Source: an uncultured Alsobacter sp. (GTDB lineage Bacteria; Pseudomonadota; Alphaproteobacteria; Rhizobiales; Beijerinckiaceae). From it: DNA of 64,000 nucleotides. Position numbers and translations under genes: made by a program. Below are positions 9,816 through 18,525 of the stretch, piece by piece (position 1 is the first letter of the stretch; the number at the start of each line of letters is the position of its first letter). A model generated the notes under the pieces. The model saw only the letters and a list, made by a program, of their open reading frames with translations, was not told where the DNA came from and made no database searches. The stretch covers positions 1 through 64,000 of the forward strand of contig NZ_CAMFHB010000030.1 in NCBI RefSeq assembly GCF_945952055.1, in the 5' to 3' direction.

Positions 9816-10997
9816 CTATCGTCCCAGTTCCTTCATGGCGCCGTCCAGCCCTTCCAGGGTCAGGCCGAACATGCGCGGGCCGATGATCTTCTGGATCATC
9901 TGCGTCGACTGGCTGTAGGTCCACTGGTTGCGCGGCACCGGGTTGATCCAGGCCATGCGCGGGAAGTGGCCGACGAGGCGCTCCAGCCAGACCTGGCCGG
10001 CCTCCTCGTTCCAGTGTTCGACGGAGCCGCCCGGGGCGACGATCTCGTAGGGGCTCATGGCCGCGTCCCCCACGAAGACGACACGGTAGTCCGACGCATA
10101 GGTGCGCAGGATGTCCCAGGTGGGGGTGCGCTGCTCGTGCCGGCGCCGGTTGTGCGTCCAGACGCTCTCGTAGACGCAGTTGTGGAAGTAGTAGAAGTGC
10201 AGGTGCTTGAACTCGGCCTTGGCGGCCGAGAACAGCTCCTCGACCTGGGTCACGTGCCAGTCCATCGACCCGCCGATGTCGAGGAACAGCAGGACCTTCA
10301 CGGCATTGCGCCGTTCGGGCCGCAACTGCACGTCGAGATAGCCGTGGTTGGCCGTCTCGCGGATCGTGCCGTCGAGGTCCAGCTCCTCAGCCGCGCCGGT
10401 GCGGGCGAAACGCCGCAGGCGCCTCAGGGCGACCTTGATCGTGCGGGTGTTGAGCTCGACCGTGTCGTCCAGGTCCTTGAACTGGCGCTGGTCCCACACC
10501 TTCACGGCGCGGAAGTTCCGGTTCTTCTCCTGCCCGATCCGGATGCCTTCCGGATTGTAGCCGTTGTTGCCGAAGGGGGAGGTGCCGCCGGTGCCGATCC
10601 ACTTGTTGCCGCCCTGGTGCCGGCCCTGCTGCTCGGCGAGCCGCTGGCGCAGCGTCTCCCACAGCTTGTCCCAGCCCAGCGCCTCGATCTGCTTGCGCTC
10701 TTCCTCGCTGAGCAGCTTCTCGCTCAGCGCCCGCAACCACTCCTCCGGGATCTCGCCCTCGGCGACGCCCTGTCCGCCTGCCGTGTCGAGCACGCCCTTG
10801 AAGGTGGCCGCGAACACCCGGTCGAACTTGTCGAGATTGCGCTCGTCCTTGACGAGGCAGACGCGCGACAGGTGGTAGAAGCCGTCCACCGACAGCTCCG
10901 CGACGTCGGCCTGGACGCCCTGTAGCAGCGTGAGGTACTCGCGCAGCGTGACGGGGACCTTGGCCTGTCGAAGGTTTGTGAAGAAGGTCAGGAACAT
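9816..10997 (-). CDS. VWA domain-containing protein, CoxE-like
   Basis: A 393-residue protein whose C-terminal half is a von Willebrand factor A domain. A MIDAS-type DxGxS motif is visible as DIGGSMD beginning at residue 240. The N-terminal half is helical and charged. Such proteins typically act with MoxR-family AAA ATPases in protein-complex maturation or metal insertion. A MoxR ATPase is encoded about 1.8 kb away on the other strand (12775-13620), the likely partner. The family is widespread in alphaproteobacteria but its client is not established. Confidence 0.88.
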   Translation of the reverse strand: MFLTFFTNLRQAKVPVTLREYLTLLQGVQADVAELSVDGFYHLSRVCLVKDERNLDKFDRVFAATFKGVLDTAGGQGVAEGEIPEEWLRALSEKLLSEEERKQIEALGWDKLWETLRQRLAEQQGRHQGGNKWIGTGGTSPFGNNGYNPEGIRIGQEKNRNFRAVKVWDQRQFKDLDDTVELNTRTIKVALRRLRRFARTGAAEELDLDGTIRETANHGYLDVQLRPERRNAVKVLLFLDIGGSMDWHVTQVEELFSAAKAEFKHLHFYYFHNCVYESVWTHNRRRHEQRTPTWDILRTYASDYRVVFVGDAAMSPYEIVAPGGSVEHWNEEAGQVWLERLVGHFPRMAWINPVPRNQWTYSQSTQMIQKIIGPRMFGLTLEGLDGAMKELGR

Positions 10998-11040
10998 GGT
11001 GCGGGCACTCTATAGGCGTGCCCACCGGCCGTCGACCGCG

Positions 11041-11349
11041 TCAGCGCCGTCCGTCGCCGTCGATGACCTTGTACTCGGCATCGATCACGCCGGGGCTCGC
11101 CGGGCCGCCTGGGGGAACGCGACCCGCGTTCAGGTCGATGCCGGCCTCGCGCAGGGCCTTCTTCAGCCGCCAGCGCGCGAAGAACACGGCGCCGACCACG
11201 ATGGGCGCCAGGATGAGGGCCAGCCCCGCTCCGATCGTGAGGACCACCAGCCCGAGGCCCAACGCCGCAACGCCCGCCAGACCCATGGCCCAGCCGGGCA
11301 GGGTGGTGGTGCTTCTGCGGCCGTTCGAGACGGTCTCGATCCTGAGCAT
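11041..11349 (-). CDS. Small hypothetical membrane protein
   Basis: A 102-residue protein with one long or two closely spaced hydrophobic segments spanning residues 20-58, then a basic stretch (RWRLKKALREAG) and a short polar C-terminus. A strong ribosome-binding site (GGAGG) precedes the ATG at 11349. It is encoded upstream of the VWA gene on the same strand with a 43-base gap. No family is recognised. Confidence 0.7.
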   Translation of the reverse strand: MLRIETVSNGRRSTTTLPGWAMGLAGVAALGLGLVVLTIGAGLALILAPIVVGAVFFARWRLKKALREAGIDLNAGRVPPGGPASPGVIDAEYKVIDGDGRR

Positions 11350-11486
11350 GGTCTTACCTCCACCCTTTCAGGTGGGCCCTGGAGGGCGCGGCGTCAAGGT
11401 CAGGCCGCGCCGTGGGCGCGGGCCGCCAGCGAGCGGGCCGACGCTGGGGAGTTTCCGTCCGCTCCCGAATGGGCTACGTCGGCGCC

Positions 11487-12740
11487 ATGAACACCGCCCT
11501 GCCGCACGTGGCGATCATCGGTGGCGGACCCGCCGGGCTCGCCGCCGCCGAAGTCGTCGCCGGCGCCGGTACGGCCCGGGTGACGGTCTACGACGCGATG
11601 CCGAGCGTCGGGCGCAAGCTGCTCATGGCGGGCCGCGGGGGACTGAACCTCACCCATTCGGAGCCGCTGGAGCGCTTTCTCGGGCGCTACGGGGCCGCGA
11701 GGCCACGGCTCGAGGGTCCGATCCGGACCTTCGCGCCGTCCGACCTGCGGGACTGGGCGACGGGGCTCGGCCAGGACACCTTCGTGGGGTCCAGCGGGCG
11801 CGTGTTTCCGACCTCCTTCAAGGCGTCGCCGCTGCTGCGCGCCTGGCTCGCCCGCCTCGACGGGCTCGGCGTCTCCTTCGCGCCGCGCCACCGCTGGACG
11901 GGATGGACCGACGACGGCGAGCTCGCCTTCGCGACGCCGGCGGGCGCCCTTGCCGTTCGGGCCGACGCAACGATCTTGGCCCTGGGCGGCGCGAGCTGGC
12001 CGCGGCTGGGCTCGGACGGGGCCTGGGTCGACATTCTGCGCCGGCGCGGGGTTCGCGTCGGTGCGCTGGTGCCGGCCAACAGCGGCTTCGACGTCGCCTG
12101 GTCGGCGACCATGCGGGAGCGGTTCGCGGGTGAGCCGCTGAAGGGCCTCGCCGTCAGCTTCGGCGAGGTCACGGTGCGCGGCGAGGCCGTGGTGACCGCC
12201 ACCGGCATCGAGGGCGGAGCGATCTACGCGCTTTCGGGTCGTCTGCGCGAAGCTTTGGCCGGGGGTGAGGCGGCCGTCCTGCAGATCGACCTCAAGCCCG
12301 ATCTCTCGGCCGAAACCCTGGCCGAACGGCTCGCCCGGGCGCGGCCGGGGGAAAGCCTGTCCAATCGCCTGCGCAAGGCGGCGGGCCTCACGCCCGTCGC
12401 GATCGGGCTCCTGCGCGAATGCGCCGGGCCGGACATCCCGCGCGATCCCTTCGCCCTGGCGGGCCGGATCAAGGCCGTGCCGCTGCCGCTCACCGGCGTG
12501 CGGCCGCTGGAGCGCGCCATCTCCTCGGCCGGCGGCCTCGCCTTCGACGACCTCGACGCCCGCTTCATGATCGAGCGGCTGCCGGGCGTGTTCGCTGCGG
12601 GCGAGATGCTCGACTGGGAAGCGCCCACCGGCGGCTACCTGCTGCAGGGCTGCTGGGCCACCGGCATCGCCGCGGGACGGGGCGCACTGGCCTGGCTGGA
12701 GACCTCCGGCCGACTTGCCGGACCTGGCACCGGCCCCTAG
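11487..12740 (+). CDS. NAD(P)/FAD-dependent oxidoreductase, HI0933/YhiN family (TIGR03862-like)
   Basis: A 417-residue flavoprotein. It opens with a Rossmann dinucleotide-binding motif (IIGGGPAG, residues 10-17), has the family segment GRKLLMAGRGGLNLTHSE near residue 45, and ends with the second FAD contact (GVFAAGEMLDWEAPTGGYLL) and GCWATGIAAGR. These match the HI0933/YhiN group of putative flavoprotein dehydrogenases. The physiological substrate is not known for most members. The ATG at 11487 is chosen because it places the GxGxxG motif at the very N-terminus; an upstream in-frame ATG at 11412 would add 25 arginine-rich residues. Confidence 0.87.
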   Translation: MNTALPHVAIIGGGPAGLAAAEVVAGAGTARVTVYDAMPSVGRKLLMAGRGGLNLTHSEPLERFLGRYGAARPRLEGPIRTFAPSDLRDWATGLGQDTFVGSSGRVFPTSFKASPLLRAWLARLDGLGVSFAPRHRWTGWTDDGELAFATPAGALAVRADATILALGGASWPRLGSDGAWVDILRRRGVRVGALVPANSGFDVAWSATMRERFAGEPLKGLAVSFGEVTVRGEAVVTATGIEGGAIYALSGRLREALAGGEAAVLQIDLKPDLSAETLAERLARARPGESLSNRLRKAAGLTPVAIGLLRECAGPDIPRDPFALAGRIKAVPLPLTGVRPLERAISSAGGLAFDDLDARFMIERLPGVFAAGEMLDWEAPTGGYLLQGCWATGIAAGRGALAWLETSGRLAGPGTGP

Positions 12741-12774
12741 TTTGGCCGCCACTCCTCATCGATCGGAACACGGC

Positions 12775-13620
12775 ATGCGCTTCACCGGTACGGACAACTA
12801 TGTCGCCACGGACGACCTCAAGGTCGCCGTCAATGCCGCCATCATCCTGGAGCGGCCCCTGTTGGTGAAAGGCGAGCCCGGCACCGGCAAGACCGTGCTG
12901 GCCGAGGAGATCGCCAAGGCGCTGGGCGCCCCCCTGATCACCTGGCACGTCAAGTCGACAACAAAGGCGCACCAGGGGCTCTACGAGTACGACGCCGTGT
13001 CCCGCCTGCGCGACAGCCAGCTCGGCGACCCCCGCGTCTCCGACATCCGCAACTACATCCGCAAGGGCAAGCTCTGGGAATCCTTCGAGAGCGACGTCCG
13101 GCCGGTGCTGCTGATCGACGAGATCGACAAGGCCGACATCGAGTTTCCCAACGACCTGCTGCTCGAACTCGACCGCATGGAGTTCCACGTCTACGAGACG
13201 GGCGAGACCATCAAGGCGGCCAAGCGGCCGGTCGTGATCATCACCTCGAACAACGAGAAGGAACTGCCGGACGCCTTCCTGCGCCGGTGCTTCTTCCACT
13301 ACATCCGCTTCCCCGAGCCCGACACGATGGAGAAGATCGTCGAGGTGCACTATCCGGGTATCAAGAAGCGGCTGGTCGCGGAAGCCCTGCGCCTGTTCTT
13401 CGACGTGCGCGAGGTGCCGGGCCTGCGCAAGAAGCCCTCGACCTCCGAACTGCTCGACTGGCTGAAGCTGCTCATGGCCGAGGACGTGGGCCCCGAAGTG
13501 CTGCGCGAGCGCGATCCCAAGAAGCTCATCCCGCCCCTGCACGGCGCCCTCCTGAAGAACGAGCAGGACGTGCACCTGTTCGAGCGCATCGCGTTCATGA
13601 CGCGGCGCGAGCAGCGATAG
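12775..13620 (+). CDS. MoxR-family AAA+ ATPase
   Basis: A 281-residue AAA+ protein. Walker A GEPGTGKT is at residues 33-40, Walker B is LLIDEIDKAD, and sensor/arginine residues follow in ITSNNEKELPDAFLRRC. MoxR ATPases are chaperone-like and work with VWA proteins such as the one at 9816-10997. The gene starts 34 bases after the flavoprotein stop. The ATG at 12775 avoids overlap and gives the normal family N-terminus (MRFTGTDNYVATDDL). Confidence 0.93.
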   Translation: MRFTGTDNYVATDDLKVAVNAAIILERPLLVKGEPGTGKTVLAEEIAKALGAPLITWHVKSTTKAHQGLYEYDAVSRLRDSQLGDPRVSDIRNYIRKGKLWESFESDVRPVLLIDEIDKADIEFPNDLLLELDRMEFHVYETGETIKAAKRPVVIITSNNEKELPDAFLRRCFFHYIRFPEPDTMEKIVEVHYPGIKKRLVAEALRLFFDVREVPGLRKKPSTSELLDWLKLLMAEDVGPEVLRERDPKKLIPPLHGALLKNEQDVHLFERIAFMTRREQR

Positions 13621-13759
13621 GCTCGAACAGCTTTACCCCGGCCTGCCGGGGGGCTTCGCTCCCGGGGCGGCGCGGCACGCTCGGGCGCGTCCGTTTGGTC
13701 GCACGCTTTTTGCGGAAAGCAGGTTTCCACCTGTCCGCGGCTTGCTCTAACCTCGGGGC

Positions 13760-14272
13760 ATGAAACGCCTCATCGTCTTTCGCCACGCCAAGGCCGTGCC
13801 GCACGGTTCGGCGCCCGATTTCGACCGTGCGCTCGCGCCGCGTGGCCTGGGTGACGCGGCAGCGACGGGGCAGTATCTCGCCGACGAGCAGCTTTTCCCC
13901 GACCTGGCGCTGGTCTCGCCGGCCCTGCGCACGCGGCAGACCTGGGAGCAGGCGGCCCGGGCGCTGGGCGCGGTCGCGGTGAAGCTGGAGCCGGCGATCT
14001 ACGAGGCCGCCACGGCCACCCTGCTCAAGCTCGTTCAGGGCGTCGATGCGCAGGTCCGCACGCTCGTGCTGGTGGGGCACAATCCCGGCATGGGCCAGCT
14101 CGCACGCGATTTCGTCGGACATGGCGACCGCTATGCCTTCGCGCGGCTGCGCAGCCGGTTTCCCACGAGCGCGGTCGCCGTGCTCGACTTCGCGGTGGAC
14201 GGCTGGGGCGAGGTGGCGCAGGGCGGCGGCCGGCTGGACCGGTTCGTGACGCCCGGCGGCGAGGACGACTGA
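13760..14272 (+). CDS. SixA-like histidine phosphatase family protein
   Basis: A 170-residue member of the histidine phosphatase (phosphoglycerate-mutase-like) superfamily. The catalytic RHAK motif (Arg8-His9) is at the N-terminus, SPALRTRQTWEQ is in the middle, and the second catalytic histidine is in LVGHNPGM. SixA proteins remove phosphate from phosphohistidine, including Hpt domains, but family membership alone does not prove that substrate. It is followed by ycjX with a 51-base gap. Confidence 0.88.
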   Translation: MKRLIVFRHAKAVPHGSAPDFDRALAPRGLGDAAATGQYLADEQLFPDLALVSPALRTRQTWEQAARALGAVAVKLEPAIYEAATATLLKLVQGVDAQVRTLVLVGHNPGMGQLARDFVGHGDRYAFARLRSRFPTSAVAVLDFAVDGWGEVAQGGGRLDRFVTPGGEDD

Positions 14273-14323
14273 GGCCGACGGTCGACAAAGGCCATCGGCA
14301 TCCCCACATTCGGCGGCAGTGGA

Positions 14324-15781
14324 ATGCGAGTCCCGCCGTTGCCGTCCTTTTCCGATCTCACCTTCGACCTGACCGTTGCGGCGCGCTCGCTGGCGGATCG
14401 GGTCGCGGACGTCGCCAATCCCACCCTGCGGCTCGGCGTGACGGGCCTCTCGCGGTCCGGAAAGACGGTGTTCATCACCGCGCTCGTGCACGCCCTGCGG
14501 CGGCAGGCCCGCCTGCCGGTGTTCCGCGCGGCGGCGCAGGGGCGCATCACCCGCGCCAGCCTGGCCCCGCAGCCCGACGACGCGGTGCCCCGCTTCGCCT
14601 TCGAGGACCATCTCGCGGCGTTGACCGGCGACGACCGTCACTGGCCCGCCTCCACCAGCCGCATCGCCGAGCTGAGGCTGGAGATCGCGTTCGAGAGCGC
14701 CGCCGGCTGGCGGTCCGGCTCGCGCATGCTGACCCTCGACATCGTCGACTATCCCGGCGAGTGGCTGCTCGACCTCGCTTTGCTCGACAAGCCCTTCGCC
14801 GACTGGTGCCGCGAAACGCTGACGGCGTGCCGCTCGCCCCACCGGGCCGGCGTGTCGGCGGCCTTTCTCGAGGCGCTGGCCGGGATCGACCCGAAGGGAC
14901 CCGCGGACGAGACCGCCGCGCGCGTCCTCGCCGACCGCTTCCGCGAGTCGCTCGTGGCGGCGCGCCAGGAGCCGCTGTCCTTCTCGGCCCTGCCGCCGGG
15001 ACGTTTCCTCATGCCGGGCGATCTTCAGGGTTCGCCGGCCCTCACCTTCGCGCCGGTGGATCTCGACGGGTCGGCGATCCCGTCGGGCAGCTTCGCGGCG
15101 ATGATGGAGCGGCGCTACGAATCCTACCGCGAGCACGTGGTGCGACCGTTCTTCCGCGATCACTTCGCGCGGCTCGATCGGCAGATCGTGCTGGTCGACG
15201 CGCTGGCCGCCCTGAATGCGGGCCCGGCCGCGGTGGCCGACCTGCAGGCGGCGCTGGAGGCGGTACTCTCGGCCTTCCGCACGGGCCGCAACTCGATCCT
15301 GTCGAGCCTGTTCCGGCCGCGCATCGACCGGGTGCTGTTCGCCGCGACCAAAGCGGATCACCTCCATCACACCAGCCACGACCGGCTCGAGGCGGTGCTG
15401 GAGCTGCTCGTGGAACGGGCGCGGGCGCGGGCCGCCGGGCTCGGTGCGCGCGTCGACACGGTGGCGCTCGCCTCCGTGCGGGCCACGCGCGAGGTTCGCC
15501 TCAACGAGGGCCGCCAGGCGCTGGATGCCATCGTCGGCACGCCGCTGGCCGGTGAGGTCATCGCCGGCGAGACCTTCGACGGACGGGCCGAGGCGGCCGT
15601 CTTCCCCGGCGAGCTTCCCGACGATCCGGCGGCCGCGCTCAACGGCACCGCGGCCGGGGTCCGCTTCGTGCGGTTCCGGCCACCCAAGGTCGCGTTGGCC
15701 AGCGACGGACTGCCCGGACCCCTGCCGCACATCCGGCTCGACCGGGCCCTGGAATTCCTGGCCGGAGATCGTCTGGCATGA
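14324..15781 (+). CDS. ycjX: YcjX-family GTPase-like protein (DUF463)
   Basis: A 485-residue P-loop protein with Walker A GLSRSGKT at residues 41-48 and the YcjX-typical segment LDIVDYPGEWLLDL, where DYPGEW replaces the usual G3 motif. In enterobacteria ycjX is stress-induced and sits next to ycjF, the same order as here. Its TGA overlaps the ATG of the next gene (ATGA), indicating translational coupling. Function is poorly defined. Confidence 0.92.
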   Translation: MRVPPLPSFSDLTFDLTVAARSLADRVADVANPTLRLGVTGLSRSGKTVFITALVHALRRQARLPVFRAAAQGRITRASLAPQPDDAVPRFAFEDHLAALTGDDRHWPASTSRIAELRLEIAFESAAGWRSGSRMLTLDIVDYPGEWLLDLALLDKPFADWCRETLTACRSPHRAGVSAAFLEALAGIDPKGPADETAARVLADRFRESLVAARQEPLSFSALPPGRFLMPGDLQGSPALTFAPVDLDGSAIPSGSFAAMMERRYESYREHVVRPFFRDHFARLDRQIVLVDALAALNAGPAAVADLQAALEAVLSAFRTGRNSILSSLFRPRIDRVLFAATKADHLHHTSHDRLEAVLELLVERARARAAGLGARVDTVALASVRATREVRLNEGRQALDAIVGTPLAGEVIAGETFDGRAEAAVFPGELPDDPAAALNGTAAGVRFVRFRPPKVALASDGLPGPLPHIRLDRALEFLAGDRLA

Positions 15782-16827
15782 GCAAGGCGCCGCGTGCTTT
15801 CCGTCTCGACGACCCCAATGTCAGCTGGTCCGACGCGGGCACCCCGCCGCCCGGCACGGGCGTGCTGGTGACCGACACGGACGACGAGAGCGTGTTCGAG
15901 GACGCCGAGCGCCGCGCCGAGCGGGCCGAGGTCCACAAGGCCGAGCTGGGGCTGGGCCGGCGGATGCTGGGCTGGGGCGGGGTGCTGGCGGGCGCCCTGT
16001 TCGGGCTCGTGGTGCTGTGGCTCACGACGGCGCTGGAAGCCTTCATCGTCGAGCAGATCCAGCGCAACGTCGTGCTGGGCGTGCTGGCGGCGGCGCTCGC
16101 CGCGCTGGCCGCCGTGGCGCTCATCGTGCTCGTCTGGCGGGAGGTTCGCGCCGTCGTGCGGGCCAAGGGCATCGCCGCGTTGAAGGCGAGGGCCGAAGCC
16201 ATCCTCGTCAGCGACGACCGCAAGGAGGGCAGGGCGGTGCTCGCCGAGCTCGTCGCGCTCTATGCCGGGAGGGCGGAGACGGCTCGGGCGCGGGCCCGCC
16301 TCGCCGAGACCGCGGGGGACGTGATCGACGGGGCCGACCTGATCCGGGTGGCGGAGCGCGAGCTCATGGCCGGCCTCGACCGGGAGGCCCGGCTCGCCGT
16401 GGCGGGCGCGGCGCGGCGGGTGTCGGTGGTGACGGCGATTTCGCCGCGGGCCATCGTGGACCTGCTGTTCGTCGCGGCGCAGGCGCTCCGTCTCGTCCGG
16501 CGCATCTCGGAGATCTACGGCGGCCGCCCGGGCGCCATCGGGTTCTTCCGCCTGCTGCGCGCCGTCGGGGGCCATCTCGCCGTCACCGGCGGCATGGCGG
16601 TGGGGGACAGCCTCGTGCAGCAGGTGCTGGGGCACGGGCTGGCGGCCAAGCTCTCGGCCCGGTTGGGCGAGGGGGTGCTGAACGGCCTGCTCACCGCGCG
16701 CGTCGGCCTGTCGGCCATCGCGGTGTGCCGTCCCTTGCCCTTCGCCGCCGAGAAGGAGCCGACGGTCACGGACGTCGCCGGTTTCCTGTTCACGCGCGGC
16801 GACCCGGCAAATCCTTCCGGGCGCTAG
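15778..16827 (+). CDS. ycjF: YcjF/TIGR01620-family inner-membrane protein (DUF697)
   Basis: A 349-residue protein with a polar N-terminus of about 60 residues, two TM segments near residues 62-85 and 93-118, and a C-terminal DUF697-type hydrophobic domain with several glycine/alanine-rich helices. It is coupled to ycjX through an ATGA overlap, the pairing typical of this family. A membrane partner for the YcjX GTPase is a reasonable inference. The last codons overlap a FlbD-like motif belonging to the next promoter. Confidence 0.9.
   Translation: MSKAPRAFRLDDPNVSWSDAGTPPPGTGVLVTDTDDESVFEDAERRAERAEVHKAELGLGRRMLGWGGVLAGALFGLVVLWLTTALEAFIVEQIQRNVVLGVLAAALAALAAVALIVLVWREVRAVVRAKGIAALKARAEAILVSDDRKEGRAVLAELVALYAGRAETARARARLAETAGDVIDGADLIRVAERELMAGLDREARLAVAGAARRVSVVTAISPRAIVDLLFVAAQALRLVRRISEIYGGRPGAIGFFRLLRAVGGHLAVTGGMAVGDSLVQQVLGHGLAAKLSARLGEGVLNGLLTARVGLSAIAVCRPLPFAAEKEPTVTDVAGFLFTRGDPANPSGR
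16803..16820. promoter_or_regulatory. FlbD-like palindrome upstream of flgE1 (imperfect)
   Basis: CCCGGCAAATCCTTCCGG fits the pattern CCGGCA-N5-TGCC found at other flagellar promoters in the window, with one mismatch (TTCC). It lies about 90 bp upstream of the sigma-54 -24 element at 16895, a usual enhancer distance, although it overlaps the 3' end of ycjF. Assignment to an FlbD-type activator is inference. Confidence 0.45.
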
Positions 16828-16859
16828 TTTCCGCAACCGGCTTTTGTTTCCGCAACCGG
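16827..16859 (+). repeat. Two direct 14-bp repeats upstream of flgE1
   Basis: The sequence GTTTCCGCAACCGG occurs at 16827-16840 and exactly again at 16846-16859, a period of 19 bp, 36-68 bp upstream of the sigma-54-like promoter. Position and repetition suggest tandem activator-binding sites; the binding protein is not known. Confidence 0.7.
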
Positions 16860-16894
16860 GGGTGTTTGCCCTCTGAAAGGGCACGCCTTTTTCC

Positions 16895-16909
16895 TGGCAC
16901 CGGCCTTGC
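16895..16909 (+). promoter_or_regulatory. Sigma-54 (RpoN) promoter of flgE1
   Basis: TGGCAC-CGGCC-TTGC matches the -24/-12 consensus TGGCAC-N5-TTGC exactly. The flgE1 ATG lies at 16969, which leaves a leader of about 48 bases. Confidence 0.85.
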
Positions 16910-16968
16910 GCCGGTCCCGTCGTCATGTCCGGCCCGCCGGACCGCGTCCAGAAACGACGGGACTCAGA

Positions 16969-18321
16969 ATGAGTATCTTCAGCGCCCTCACCACGGCCGT
17001 GATCGGCCTTCAGTCGCAGTCCTTCGCCCTCGAGGCGATCTCCGGCAACATCGCCAACTCCCAGACGGTCGGCTTCAAGCGGGTCGACACCGCGTTCGAG
17101 GACATGGTCACCCAGTCCGTGCCGCGCACCCAGCAGGCGGGATCGGTGTCGGCCTTCTCCCGCGGAACGACGACGATCGCCGGGAGCACCACGGCCACGG
17201 GCGTGTCGACCAACTTCGCCCTCGACGGCAGCGGCTTCGCGGCCGTGCGCCAGCGGATGGACAGTGGCGGGCCCACGCCGAGCTTCTCCGACCAGATGTT
17301 CTACACCCGGCGCGGCGACTTCCAGGTCGACCGCAGCGGCTATCTCGTCAACGGTACCGGCATGTACCTGTCGGGCTATCCGATCGATGCCCCCAGCGGC
17401 ACGCCGAAGGGCTCCACGCCCGACGTCATCAAGGTCGACGTGGGGCTGTCGCCGGCCAAGGCCACCAGCACCCTGTCCTACAGCGCCAACCTTCCCGCAT
17501 CCGCCAGGACGGTGGCGGTGGCCAACGGATCGGCGGGAAGCGACGTCTGGGCCGCGGCGCGCGGCACGACCCCGGCGTCGATCACGCCGATCACCACCGC
17601 ATCGTCCGCGAGCTTCGCCGACAACTCGATCTCCGGCCAGTCGGCCCGTCTCTATGACGCCAAGGGAACGCCGGTGGACCTGGAGTTTCGCTGGACCAAG
17701 GTCGAGGCCCGCGCGACGGGCGGCACCACCTGGGGCCTCTACTACAACGCAACACCGGGGCACGCCGCGCAGGATGCGGATTGGACGCTCGCCACGGCCT
17801 GTTCCTTTGCTTCCAACGGCACCCTCATCGATCCCATCGCCCCCGTGTCGGTCAACCTGTCGTCCGTGGGCCTCGGCACGGTGGCCCTCGATCTCACCGA
17901 TGGCCGGCTGACGCAGTTCGCGGATGCCACGGGCGAGGCCAAGGTGTCCCGGCTGAGCCAGGACGGCTACGCGTCCGGTGTCCTGCAGGGCGTCTCGATC
18001 GGCGACAGCGGGCGCGTCGTCGCGAGCTTCAGCAACGGCCAGACCCAGGAACTCGCCCAGATCGCCGTGGCGCGGTTCAACGCGCCGGACAAGCTGGCGC
18101 GCGGCAGCGGCGGCGCCTTCGCGCAGACGCCCGAGTCCGGCGACCCGTTGTTCAACGGCCAGGGCGTGTCGTTCACGAGCGGTGCGCTGGAGGGCTCCAA
18201 CACCGACGTCGCCGAGGAGTTCTCGAAGATGATCGTCACGCAGCAGGCCTACTCGGCCAACACCCGCGTGGTGTCGACGGCGCAGCAGATGATGCAGGAG
18301 GTCATGAACATCATGCGCTGA
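16969..18321 (+). CDS. flgE: Flagellar hook protein FlgE (first of two tandem copies)
   Basis: A 450-residue axial protein. The N-terminus (MSIFSALTTAVIGLQSQS, then ISGNIANSQTVGFKR) carries the conserved rod/hook coiled-coil motif. The C-terminus (EGSNTDVAEEFSKMI..QQAYSANTRV) matches FlgE/FlgG-type axial ends, and a variable FlgE domain lies between. It polymerises into the hook outside the cell after type III export. It has its own sigma-54 promoter. A second flgE lies 204 bp downstream. Roughly half of the residues appear identical in the terminal regions by eye. Confidence 0.93.
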   Translation: MSIFSALTTAVIGLQSQSFALEAISGNIANSQTVGFKRVDTAFEDMVTQSVPRTQQAGSVSAFSRGTTTIAGSTTATGVSTNFALDGSGFAAVRQRMDSGGPTPSFSDQMFYTRRGDFQVDRSGYLVNGTGMYLSGYPIDAPSGTPKGSTPDVIKVDVGLSPAKATSTLSYSANLPASARTVAVANGSAGSDVWAAARGTTPASITPITTASSASFADNSISGQSARLYDAKGTPVDLEFRWTKVEARATGGTTWGLYYNATPGHAAQDADWTLATACSFASNGTLIDPIAPVSVNLSSVGLGTVALDLTDGRLTQFADATGEAKVSRLSQDGYASGVLQGVSIGDSGRVVASFSNGQTQELAQIAVARFNAPDKLARGSGGAFAQTPESGDPLFNGQGVSFTSGALEGSNTDVAEEFSKMIVTQQAYSANTRVVSTAQQMMQEVMNIMR

Positions 18322-18340
18322 CGGCGCGCGGCCACCGGGA

Positions 18341-18357
18341 CCCGGCAAAATCTGCCG
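18341..18357. promoter_or_regulatory. FlbD-like palindrome upstream of flgE2
   Basis: CCCGGCAAAATCTGCCG is a perfect match to CCGGCA-N5-TGCC. It lies about 100 bp upstream of the sigma-54 promoter at 18443, as expected for an RpoN activator site. The same palindrome recurs at 42425 and 51868. Confidence 0.6.
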
Positions 18358-18442
18358 CCGATTCCCGGTTGTGCTGGCTGAATCTTCCCGACGAGGATGC
18401 TGAATCCTTCATTAATCCTCTGATTCTCCAAGCAAATTTCCA

Positions 18443-18457
18443 TGGCACACGTCTTGC
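18443..18457 (+). promoter_or_regulatory. Sigma-54 (RpoN) promoter of flgE2
   Basis: TGGCAC-ACGTC-TTGC matches the -24/-12 consensus exactly. The flgE2 ATG is at 18526, preceded by GAGAGGG. Confidence 0.85.
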
Positions 18458-18525
18458 GGGTTGTCCTCAGGTTTTTTTCCAGCGCCGCGCGATCCACGCG
18501 GCGGAGGCAACGACGAGAGGGTGGC

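Noticed and set aside
13621-13759. Terminator after the MoxR gene
   Set aside because: A GC-rich hairpin (CCCCGGCCTGCCGGGG) is present, but no T-run follows and it may equally be composition-driven.
15367-18348. A 993-codon minus-strand open frame across ycjX, ycjF and flgE1
   Set aside because: It is antisense to three recognised genes, and its composition is a shadow pattern. The same applies to 13595-15730.
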